From NCBI GenBank assembly GCA_002347405.1, contig DDXB01000031.1, positions 7,007 through 71,006 on the forward strand: 64,000 nt of DNA. Reading direction: 5' to 3'. Position numbers and translations under genes: made by a program. The stretch comes from Rhodocyclaceae bacterium UBA2271 (lineage in GTDB: Bacteria > Pseudomonadota > Gammaproteobacteria > Burkholderiales > Rhodocyclaceae). Below the pieces are notes generated by a model. It was not told the DNA's origin, ran no database searches, and worked only from the letters and a program-made list of their open reading frames with translations. The number at the start of each line of letters is the position of its first letter. Within the stretch, counting starts at the first letter, position 1. Of this stretch, positions 49,488-60,868 are shown in pieces.

Positions 49488-50558
49488 CTACTTCGTCAAA
49501 ACCGGGTAGTCCGTATAGCCCTCGGGACCGGGTGTGTAGAACGTTGCCGGATTCGCCTGATTCAGTGGCGCCTTGGCTTTGATCCGGGCCGGCAGGTCAG
49601 GGTTGGCGAGAAAGCCGGTACCAAAGGCAACGGCATCGAGCGTGCCTGCTGCGACCGCCGCTTCGGCTTCCTCGGGCGTATAGCCCATGTTGCCGATCAA
49701 CACACCCTTGTAGTTGGCCCGCACCGGAGTGACGACATCGCCCTGCTGTTTTCCGAAGAAGTCCGCACGCATCAGGTGCAGATAGGCCAGATCGAAGCGG
49801 TTCAGCTCACCTGCAAGCCATGTCGCCAGGCCGATGGGATCGCTGTCGATCATGTCGTTGTAGCTATTCAGGGGCGATATCCGCAGACCCACGCGGTCGC
49901 TGCCCCAGACCGCGCACGTCGCCGCGACAACCTCGAACAACAGGCGCGCACGATTTTCCAGGCTGCCGCCATAGGCACCGTCACGCTGGTTGCTGCCGTC
50001 GCGCAGAAACTGGTCAAGCAGATAACCATTCGCACCATGGACCTCGACACCATCAAAGCCGGCCGCCTGGGCATTCTCAGCCGCCTGCCTGAAGCCCGCG
50101 ACAATGCCGGGAATTTCATCATCGCGCAGCGCGCGCGGCATCACATAAGGCCTTTTCCCCTCCGGGGTAAGCACCTCATCGCCGGCGATGGCGATGGCAC
50201 TGGCGCTGACCGGTTGCGCGCCGCCATTCAGGAGTGGATGGCAGGCACGTCCGCCATGCCAGATTTGCAGGAAGATGCGGCCACCCGCCGTATGGACCGC
50301 GTCGGTAACCAGCTTCCATCCAGTAACCTGAGCCGGTGAATGGATGCCGGGCTCCATCCAGAAAGCCGAGTTGCCCGCCATCGCCATGGTCGCCTCGGCG
50401 ATCAGCAGGCCAGCACTGGCGCGCTGCGCGTAATACTCCGCCATCAGGTCATTGGCGATGTGCTCACCGCCGGCGCGGCAGCGGGTCAATGGCGCCATGA
50501 AGATCCGGTTGGGTGTCGTTATCGCACCCAGGCGAAGTTCGCTGAACAAATTGGTCAT
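49488..50558 (-). CDS. Old Yellow Enzyme-family flavin oxidoreductase (NemA-like)
   Basis: 356 residues, an FMN TIM barrel that reduces activated alkenes or nitro compounds with NADPH. Signature regions are IFMAPLTRCRAGGEHIAN, FLQIWHGGRACHP, GFDGVEVHGANGYLLDQFLRDGSNQR and NRARLLFEVV. The start at MTNLFSELRLGAITTPNR fits the family; earlier in-frame codons are not homologous. Confidence 0.92.
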   Translation of the reverse strand: MTNLFSELRLGAITTPNRIFMAPLTRCRAGGEHIANDLMAEYYAQRASAGLLIAEATMAMAGNSAFWMEPGIHSPAQVTGWKLVTDAVHTAGGRIFLQIWHGGRACHPLLNGGAQPVSASAIAIAGDEVLTPEGKRPYVMPRALRDDEIPGIVAGFRQAAENAQAAGFDGVEVHGANGYLLDQFLRDGSNQRDGAYGGSLENRARLLFEVVAATCAVWGSDRVGLRISPLNSYNDMIDSDPIGLATWLAGELNRFDLAYLHLMRADFFGKQQGDVVTPVRANYKGVLIGNMGYTPEEAEAAVAAGTLDAVAFGTGFLANPDLPARIKAKAPLNQANPATFYTPGPEGYTDYPVLTK

Positions 50559-51070
50559 CGTTTGAATTCCCGTCGGGTTGAGGTGTGGGATAGATCGTCC
50601 ATGCGGCATGGGCGCAAACTTTCAAGTGCGGCCGATGATTGCTTATTCAACGTGCCGTTGCCAAAGTAGCTATGCAGAACACCAAGAATAGTGCCAGCAA
50701 CGATGCTGGGGGTCGCCGGCGGCGGGAAGGGATTCTGAAGCGTTTTTTGTGGATTGATGCTGTCCGGCCGATTTTCCGTCGTTGCGGTCGCTGGCTATAT
50801 CAAGATCGACTTCGGCACCCGGCCAGGAGCGGACCTACGGGATTGCACCCGAAAGCGGCTACCCGCAGATACCTTTCTCCGCTACAAGGAATCGAAGGGG
50901 CTGGTGCCTGGGACCCTGCTCCCGGGAAACAATCCACAGGCGTCTGGCATATTGGAGTTATTATACTGACAGCAAGAAATCTAAGCCATTGACAATAATG
51001 CACTTAGCACAGAATTCTCGGCGTCATCAATATCATCTGTTATACGGACCCCAGCGTCCGTGTAAACACT
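50559..51070. other. Gene-poor stretch upstream of the cassette cluster
   Basis: Over 500 bases without a convincing gene. Short open frames exist but lack recognisable motifs. AT content rises near 50980-51070. No integrase (intI) sequence is seen here. Confidence 0.6.
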
Positions 51071-51078
51071 GTTAGAGC
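51071..51078 (+). other. Left border of integron cassette 1
   Basis: GTTAGAGC immediately 5' of the HEPN-like gene is the complement of GCTCTAAC, the outer box of the attC site at 51590, as expected for one cassette. Confidence 0.7.
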
Positions 51079-51080
51079 GC

Positions 51081-51596
51081 ATGAGCACTCTTGCCCAACA
51101 ACTTGAGAACGCCGAACGTTTGGGCACGGTTACGCAGAACGTCGGCTTTGCCTTGTGGCAGCTTCAAGAGTTGGAAGGTATTGCTGCTCAGTACTTCGTC
51201 TTGCTCGCTCAGGCCAAGAAAGGCATGGGGCTCGCGGAGGGAAACGCTCTTGTCGAGAAAGCTCAAGCCAAGACGTTCGGAACCACACTTCATCAAATTG
51301 CCAAGGCGGGTCTCATCTCGCCCGGACTTGAAGAACGTTTTGCGAAGCTCCTTGCCGAAAGAAATTGGCTAGTCCATCGCTCCCGCGCTGAAAGTCGCAG
51401 CGCGATACATAGTGACAAAGCAATGACAATCCTTGTGGGTCGGCTCGAAGCCATGGCCGATGAAGCCCTCGCATTGCTCAAGTACATCGACGTAGAAACA
51501 AGTTCCTTCGTTCAGAAACATGGAGTGTCAATGCAGTACGTTGAGAAAGTCTCCAAACAACTGTTGGAGCAATGGCATGCCGCAGATGCGCTCTAA
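51081..51596 (+). CDS. HEPN-like protein in an integron cassette
   Basis: 171 residues, all alpha-helical. RNWLVH (Arg-x4-His) in the context LLAERNWLVHRSRAES matches the HEPN active-site pattern seen in RNases of toxin-antitoxin and defence systems. No partner nucleotidyltransferase (MNT) is adjacent. It starts two bases after the cassette border and its stop lies in the attC site, the usual layout for a cassette gene. Function as an RNase is inference. Confidence 0.65.
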   Translation: MSTLAQQLENAERLGTVTQNVGFALWQLQELEGIAAQYFVLLAQAKKGMGLAEGNALVEKAQAKTFGTTLHQIAKAGLISPGLEERFAKLLAERNWLVHRSRAESRSAIHSDKAMTILVGRLEAMADEALALLKYIDVETSSFVQKHGVSMQYVEKVSKQLLEQWHAADAL

Positions 51597-51660
51597 CCCA
51601 TCGTTCCAGGGGGCGCTGCGCGATGAAGCCGCGCAGCGCCCCTGAACTCAGACGTTATGC
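51590..51660 (+). repeat. Integron attC recombination site 1
   Basis: Outer boxes GCTCTAAC and GTTATGC enclose inner pairing segments and a long central stem, GGCGCTGCGCG against CGCGCAGCGCC. 71 bp, overlapping the HEPN-gene stop. Confidence 0.85.
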
Positions 51661-51668
51661 CTCAGACA

Positions 51669-51983
51669 TTACGCTTGGGAGTGAGTCTTGAGCCAGTCGC
51701 GTAGCGCCGCATTCATGCGCGTCTGCCAGCCGGGGCCAGCGGCACGGAAGGCGGCTAGGACGTCCCGGTCGAAACGGATCGTGGTCGACTCTTTGTCACT
51801 TCCAGTCGGCCGCCCACGTTGCTTACGGTATGCCTCAATTCCGGCCTGCATTTCTTCGCGCGTCAACGGCCGGTCATCCTCGTTCTTGCCGTCCCAGACA
51901 TACGGCGTCGCGGCGCGTACTTTCGCCAAGTCGGTCTTGCTTTCACCGCGTTTGCGAGTGGCGTGCATCTCACTGGTTGCCAT
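51669..51983 (-). CDS. brnA: BrnA-type antitoxin
   Basis: About 104 residues from MATSEMHATRKRGESKTD; a longer in-frame start at 52064 lies inside the toxin gene. The C-terminal ribbon-helix-helix region (TTIRFDRDVLAAFRAAGPGWQTRMNAALRDWL) is the BrnA signature and binds DNA and BrnT. Overlaps brnT by 14 bases, the typical arrangement. Located on the minus strand in cassette 2. Confidence 0.88.
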   Translation of the reverse strand: MATSEMHATRKRGESKTDLAKVRAATPYVWDGKNEDDRPLTREEMQAGIEAYRKQRGRPTGSDKESTTIRFDRDVLAAFRAAGPGWQTRMNAALRDWLKTHSQA

Positions 51984-52308
51984 TGAAGTCCTCCTCGAGC
52001 CAGCCATGGTAAGCGCTCCTTTCCTCTTCACTCGCCGGTCGGAAGCTGACAATCCGCAGGGCATCTTCGCGAGCCGTATGCACCACTGTCAGTACCGCCA
52101 GCACATCAAACACATACGCGAACGACTGTATCCGCTGTTCGCTGCTTCGCACACTCTCCACGTCAAGGCGATAGGGACTCTCAAGCACCATCACCGCATC
52201 GACGAAGTCCAACCCATGCTTGTCGAGGTTGGTTTGCCGCTTGGCTTCGTCCCAAAGAATATGCGCGTTCAAGGGGTTTATTGTGGTAACAATAATTATG
52301 GAAGTCAA
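51970..52308 (-). CDS. brnT: BrnT-type RNase toxin
   Basis: Up to 112 residues. The BrnT/RelE-like fold is shown by WDEAKRQTNLDKHGLDFVDAV and the C-terminal LTVVHTAREDALRIVSFRPASEEERSAY, which holds the catalytic and RNA-binding basic and acidic residues. A TTG start at 52272 would give a 100-residue form closer to the family. Toxin precedes antitoxin, as usual for brnTA. Confidence 0.88.
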   Translation of the reverse strand: MTSIIIVTTINPLNAHILWDEAKRQTNLDKHGLDFVDAVMVLESPYRLDVESVRSSEQRIQSFAYVFDVLAVLTVVHTAREDALRIVSFRPASEEERSAYHGWLEEDFNGNQ

Positions 52309-52334
52309 GGATTTTCGTTACTACGAAAACAGAG

Positions 52335-52422
52335 GCATAACCCTGCGGTCGACCCCGTTCGCTTCGCTCTCTGGACGCTGCGCGATGAAGCCGCGCAGCG
52401 CCGGTCACCTCCACGTTGAAGC
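52335..52422 (+). repeat. Integron attC recombination site 2
   Basis: GCATAAC, the complement of the GTTATGC border of cassette 2, opens the site; GTTGAAGC closes it. The central stem is the same GCGCTGCGCGATGAAGCCGC type as in attC 1. 88 bp. Confidence 0.8.
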
Positions 52423-52569
52423 TGTAGAAAAACCCCTTCCGGAATTTTCGCGATGATGCGCCAAGATAATCGACCTCGTAAAACGCCCACTGCAGGCCGA
52501 TCAGCAGGCGGGGAATGGTCAAGAGACCCCCGAATTTCGGGTGGCGCAACCCGCGACTTTTTCTACAGC
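52421..52569. mobile_element. Short element with GCTGTAGAAAAA inverted ends
   Basis: GCTGTAGAAAAA at 52421 is inverted as TTTTTCTACAGC at 52558. Nothing recognisable is encoded in the 149 bases. It begins at the attC 2 border and may be a decayed insertion sequence or a small mobile element. It fills the gap before the oxidoreductase gene. Confidence 0.5.
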
Positions 52570-52614
52570 CTCGTTAGCCAGCATGCGCATCGCATCTCGT
52601 AGGCCGCTTTCAAC

Positions 52615-53208
52615 ATGAAATGTCTTGTTGTAGTCGCTCATCCAGTCGCCGACAGCCTATGTCACTCTTTGGCGCAGTCTGCTATCCACGCCTTGACCGT
52701 GGCCGGGCACGAGGTACAGGTCGAAAATCTCTACCAATCCGAGTTTTCGCCCTCGCTTTCCGTCAGCGAGCGCCAGAGCTATTACCACCCTCCGTTCGAT
52801 TCCTCGGCCCTTCAGGCCCAGGTTCAGCGTTTGCTTTCCGCTGAAGCTCTCGTTCTTGTGTTTCCCACTTGGTGGTTTGGCTTTCCCGCCATCCTGAAGG
52901 GGTGGTTCGACCGCGTCTGGGCGCCAGGCATCGCCTACGACCACGCCACCGATCTCGGCCCGATCAAGCCAAGGCTCCACAACTTGCGCCGAGCACTTGC
53001 CATTACGTCGCTTGGGTCGCCCTGGTGGGTGGATCGCCTGATGTTGTGGCAGCCTGTGAAACGAGTACTGAAAACAGCACTTCTTGGCACATGTGCGCCC
53101 GCATGCCGGTTCGAGATGTTGTCACTCTACAAGGCAGAGCGCCTTGCTCCCAAAGAGGTTGAGGTATTCTGTTCGCGTATCGAAAGAAGGCTTGCCAAAT
53201 GGCCGTAG
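52615..53208 (+). CDS. NAD(P)H:quinone oxidoreductase-like flavodoxin-fold protein
   Basis: 197 residues of the NQO/KefF/MdaB type: MKCLVVVAHPVADSLCHSLA, then the FMN/FAD segment LVFPTWWFGFPAILKGWFDRVWAPGIAY, and LAITSLGSPWW. Cytosolic two-electron quinone reductase by family. It lies beyond attC 2 and may itself be part of a former cassette, but no third attC is visible after it. Confidence 0.8.
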   Translation: MKCLVVVAHPVADSLCHSLAQSAIHALTVAGHEVQVENLYQSEFSPSLSVSERQSYYHPPFDSSALQAQVQRLLSAEALVLVFPTWWFGFPAILKGWFDRVWAPGIAYDHATDLGPIKPRLHNLRRALAITSLGSPWWVDRLMLWQPVKRVLKTALLGTCAPACRFEMLSLYKAERLAPKEVEVFCSRIERRLAKWP

Positions 53209-53307
53209 CTCACTACCCAAGCTGCTGGCTACGGGCACGAAGCGGATATCGATCTGAAAATGACGACCGGCGCAAAGGCCGACTACCCGTCCCTCAACTT
53301 CACGAAT

Positions 53308-53331
53308 CGCCGTCCCGCCAGCGCCGACTTT
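53308..53331. repeat. R2 repeat next to the acylphosphatase remnant
   Basis: CGCCGTCCCGCCAGCGCC then GACTTT, in the same relative position to the remnant as R2 has to the intact acyP gene at 60558-60582. Confidence 0.9.
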
Positions 53332-53334
53332 GAT

Positions 53335-53440
53335 TCTTTCCGGTGGTGTTCAAATCCTTTGAATTCACCGCTGCCGGCCTCTACGATGACATGCTCGACC
53401 TGCGCTGCGGGCGGGTCGTTCCGCGCGCGCCGGGTTCGGT
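53335..53440 (-). pseudogene. 3' remnant of an acylphosphatase gene
   Basis: On the minus strand the DNA reads ...NDPPAAQVEHVIVEAGSGEFKGFEHH, clearly homologous to the C-terminus of the intact AcyP at 60587-60868 (RGPPAAQVEHVAVEIGSAQV...FSGFEQRR). The 5' two-thirds of the gene are absent and no start exists. Confidence 0.8.
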
Positions 53441-53470
53441 CAGCCGTGAGTTGAAGCGAAAGAACTTGGC

Positions 53471-54292
53471 TTACCAGTATTTTTCGAAGGCCATCTGGCC
53501 AGGAATGCCGCGGCGGTTGGTTGCGAAGCCTCGCGCCGCCAGCGATTGGCGCAGCTCGCGGGCCATTTCGGGATTGCCGCAAACCAGCACGCGCGACGTG
53601 GCGACGTCGAGTGGGCAGGCTGCCGCAGCTTCGAGGCGGCCATCGGCGAGCAACAGCGGGATGCGTTCGGCGAGCGGGGTCGCGCCCGGCTCACGGGTGA
53701 CGATCGGCAGATAGGTGAGGGTGGCTTTCGCGTCGGCGAACAGTTCGCGCTGCGGTATGCCGGCAATTTCGTCGCGCCAGGCCAGTTCGGACGAGTGGCG
53801 CGCGCTGTGTGCCACGATCAGGCGTTCGTAGTTCTGCCAGACGGCCGGATCCTGGAGTATCGACAGGAAGGGCCCGAGCCCGGTGCCGCTGGACAGCAGC
53901 CAGAGGTTCTTGCCGGGAGCCAGCTGATCGACGGTGAGGAAGCCATAGCTGCCCTTCTCGACGCACAGCGCGTCGCCGATGCGCAAGTGCTTCAGTTGTT
54001 CCGAGAACGCGCCGCCCGGCACCAGCACGGCGATGAATTCGAGGAAGTCGTCATAGGCCGCCGAGGCCACGGAGAAGGGGCGCCAGACCAGGTCGTCTGC
54101 CGCGCCCAGCCCGAGCCGCGTGTAGTGCCCCGGCGTGAAGCGAAAGCTGCGATAGCGCGTGGTGCGGAAGGACACCAGACTCGACGTCCAATAGCGGATC
54201 GACAGGATGCGCTCGATGGTCCATTTGTCCCCGCGGGCGGGTTCGTTGCGCTTGGCGGGAATTTGCAGGCCGGGTTCTTCGTTGGCGCCCAT
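53471..54292 (-). CDS. fpr: Ferredoxin-NADP(+) reductase
   Basis: 273 residues, FAD-containing, moving electrons between NADPH and ferredoxin or flavodoxin. Segments include FRFTPGHYTRLGLG, RPFSVASAAYDDFLEF (FAD), LLSSGTGLGPFLSILQD (NADP) and VLVCGNPEMARELRQ, ending GQMAFEKYW. The start at MGANEEPGLQIPA is preferred to an in-frame ATG at 54352. No redox partner gene is adjacent. Confidence 0.9.
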   Translation of the reverse strand: MGANEEPGLQIPAKRNEPARGDKWTIERILSIRYWTSSLVSFRTTRYRSFRFTPGHYTRLGLGAADDLVWRPFSVASAAYDDFLEFIAVLVPGGAFSEQLKHLRIGDALCVEKGSYGFLTVDQLAPGKNLWLLSSGTGLGPFLSILQDPAVWQNYERLIVAHSARHSSELAWRDEIAGIPQRELFADAKATLTYLPIVTREPGATPLAERIPLLLADGRLEAAAACPLDVATSRVLVCGNPEMARELRQSLAARGFATNRRGIPGQMAFEKYW

Positions 54293-54474
54293 GATGTGGC
54301 TCCTTGAGTGTCTCCTTGAGTGGCGGATTCGCGGTTGCCGCGAAATCCCCAACAGATCGACGCCATCAGCCTACGGCAAACTCCAGCCAGCGCCGGTGGC
54401 GTCTGCATGACATGGTTGTTTGTGGCCGCCAGCCAGGCAGCTTGTCATTTCTTGCCGGGACCACCCGGGCAGGG

Positions 54475-54708
54475 TCAGTGCTGCAAGACCGAATGATCGA
54501 GGATGGACTTGTAGGAATCAATGAAGTCCTCGAATTCTTCCTGATTGTGTTCTTGCGTCAGGAATGTTTCGAATTCACCGCGCATGCGGTCGGCTGTCGC
54601 GCCACGCAACAAACCCATCCGTCCATGGCGCTTGTCGAGAATCTCCAGGGCGTCATGCCCCGGGTAATCGATCACGTAAAGTAGTGGGTTGTTGAAGAGG
54701 ACATTCAT
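54475..54708 (-). CDS. Small DUF3567-like protein
   Basis: 77 residues, not firmly assigned. MNVLFNNPLLYVIDYPG, then ALEILDKRHGRMGLLRGATADRMRGEFE and a final SYKSILDHSVLQH resemble a small betaproteobacterial family of unknown function (start hydrophobic/aromatic, DK.xR core, ends with a His). No signal peptide or membrane helix. It precedes acnA on the same strand with a 100-base gap and may be independent. Confidence 0.6.
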   Translation of the reverse strand: MNVLFNNPLLYVIDYPGHDALEILDKRHGRMGLLRGATADRMRGEFETFLTQEHNQEEFEDFIDSYKSILDHSVLQH

Positions 54709-54819
54709 GGCGATAACTCCTTTGTCTGGTTACGGACTAGATGCGGCCGATAAATCCGGAATCAAGACCTGGACGGGGCCTGAGATCAGTAACCGGCGCC
54801 GCGTTCCACTGGCGATCTT

Positions 54820-57669
<2,850 letters not shown>

Positions 57670-57881
57670 GGTCGTCTCCGTTTTTGTTGTGTGCAAATTG
57701 ATTCATCGGCGAGTAGACCCAGCTTAGACGCTCTCGATCACGATGAACAGTGCCTGGGCTGCCGCCTGGGTGGCCACCATGTCCCGTTACGCATATTCAG
57801 CCTAAGATGTGAAGGTCCACCGCGCAGGAGAATGCCCATGACCTTTTTTATAGTAGTGACTTCGACTCTCCCGAGTGCACC

Positions 57882-59279
<1,398 letters not shown>

Positions 59280-59385
59280 GGAGCGGCGTTCCTCAGTCGG
59301 AACTCGCCGATCCGCCATCCGCAGCGCGTGTGCGCTGGCGGAACAGCCTGCCGGCACCAGCGCCGCCGCAGCCAAAACCGTGGGC

Positions 59386-60159
59386 TCAAATATTGCGGGT
59401 CTGCTTGATCATGTCGTGCGCCAGTTGAATCTCTTTGGCCTTTTCGGTTGCTATGGCAATCATGTCTGCCGGCAATCCTTGACCGATCAATTTGTCCGGG
59501 TGGTACTGGCTGATCAGCTTGCGGTAGGCACGCTTGATTTCCTGGTCGGTATGGTCTTTGGTGACCCCTAGCGCCTTGTAGGCATCATCCAGTGCGGCAG
59601 CTGTACTGGGTTTTCCTCCCGCGAAGTGGGACTGGTTCTGCACCATGTCCATCAAGTGCTTGAAGTCGGCCGGGGTATAGCCAAGATGACCGGATAACTC
59701 AGCGAGCAGAGTTTCTTCTGCTGAATGCATATGGCCATCCGCCAGTGCCATCGTGATCAGATAAACCAGCAATATCTTCTTCAGTTGCCGGGTTTGGCCG
59801 CACACGGACATGAAACGCGCGTAAATCGGCTCGATGGCAAAATCCGGACTGGCACCCTGCTTGAACAACTCGATCGCCAGCGTGCGATGTTCAGGGGTCA
59901 TGCCCAACTGCTTGATCATCCCCTCGGCATGCGCAATCTCCTCGGGTGAAACGCGCCCATCGGCCTTGGCAAGCTTGCCCATCGAGACGAACATCGTTTC
60001 GAGAAAAACGGCTTGACGCTGCGCATTCTGCAGCGGGTTGATGCCGCCAGGACCATAGTCCCTGAGGCGGTCGATCAATGACCCGACAAACAGGCCCAAC
60101 AGCGCGCCGACAAAGCCGAAGAAATAATAGCCGACGATCAATGCAATGAACTTGAACAA
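59386..60159 (-). CDS. djlA: DjlA-type membrane-anchored DnaJ protein
   Basis: 257 residues. One N-terminal membrane helix (FIALIVGYYFFGFVGALLGLFVG), a TerB-like helical domain (METMFVSMGKLAKADGRVSPEEI-type region) and a C-terminal J domain with the HPD motif in RKLISQYHPDKLIGQGLP. DjlA is a DnaK co-chaperone at the inner membrane affecting envelope stress responses. Confidence 0.93.
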   Translation of the reverse strand: MFKFIALIVGYYFFGFVGALLGLFVGSLIDRLRDYGPGGINPLQNAQRQAVFLETMFVSMGKLAKADGRVSPEEIAHAEGMIKQLGMTPEHRTLAIELFKQGASPDFAIEPIYARFMSVCGQTRQLKKILLVYLITMALADGHMHSAEETLLAELSGHLGYTPADFKHLMDMVQNQSHFAGGKPSTAAALDDAYKALGVTKDHTDQEIKRAYRKLISQYHPDKLIGQGLPADMIAIATEKAKEIQLAHDMIKQTRNI

Positions 60160-60557
60160 GACGACTCCAGAATGTGGTGGGGGTTACCAGAAGCTCATGA
60201 TTGACTTCCTTCTCATCCCCGGTTTATGCGACTTCCTTTGGGTATGCTACCAATCAAGTGTGTGCGGGGAAACCATCGAGCATGGCCCGGTCGAATCGAC
60301 ACACCACTGTTTGCATACAGATAAATACACCGATATCGCAGTCAGGCCAATGGAAGCGGAAGTCTGTCGCATCGGCAGGTCGGTCATCTGAGCGGCTGCT
60401 CCGCTCTGAAATCTGCCGGATGGCCTACGCGAGCAATTCGGCCTTATGTGGAGCTCAACATAAGGCCGCGTTTGAGACGTGCAAGGCAATCCCGCTCGCC
60501 AGCTTGTTTTGCAAGTGCCGTATTCGATGCGGTGCATTACATACGCACTGCGGGGCA
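60160..60557. other. Intergenic stretch without recognisable gene
   Basis: About 400 bases between djlA and acyP. Several short open frames are present but show no signal, motif or codon-use support. An R2 copy closes the region. Confidence 0.6.
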
Positions 60558-60582
60558 CGCCGTCGCGCCAGCGCCGACTTTT
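60558..60582. repeat. R2 repeat at the 3' end of acyP
   Basis: CGCCGTCGCGCCAGCGCC then GACTTTT, four bases past the acyP stop. Confidence 0.9.
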
Positions 60583-60586
60583 ATCC

Positions 60587-60868
60587 TTACCGGCGCTGCT
60601 CGAATCCGCTGAACTCAGTTGCCACCTGAGCGCTGCCGATCTCTACGGCGACATGCTCGACTTGCGCCGCGGGCGGGCCGCGCCGCGCCCAGTTCATGAT
60701 GGCGGCAACTTGTTCGTCGCTGCCGGCGACCATGGCTTCGACGCTGCCGTCGTTGCGGTTCCTCACCCAGCCGGTGACGCCCAGGCGCTCGGCTTCCTGC
60801 GCCATGCTGGCGCGATACCAGACGCCTTGCACGCGGCCGGTGATGATGAGGTGGCGCACTTCCCTCAT
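60587..60868 (-). CDS. acyP: Acylphosphatase
   Basis: 93 residues; hydrolyses acyl phosphates. The active-site arginine loop GRVQGVWYRASMAQEAERLG and asparagine region GWVRNRNDGSVEAMVAGSDE are intact. Overlaps metG by four bases, so it is translated from the same message. Confidence 0.93.
   Translation of the reverse strand: MREVRHLIITGRVQGVWYRASMAQEAERLGVTGWVRNRNDGSVEAMVAGSDEQVAAIMNWARRGPPAAQVEHVAVEIGSAQVATEFSGFEQRR

Noticed and set aside
50639..51075. Several short open frames upstream of the cassette cluster
   Set aside because: No start context, motifs or integrase-like residues; treated as non-coding.
52181..52549. Minus-strand open frame of 122 codons
   Set aside because: It runs across attC 2, the short inverted-repeat element and brnT in another frame; it has no homology-like motifs.
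60146..60540. Short open frames between djlA and acyP
   Set aside because: No ribosome binding site or recognisable motif; codon use does not match neighbours.
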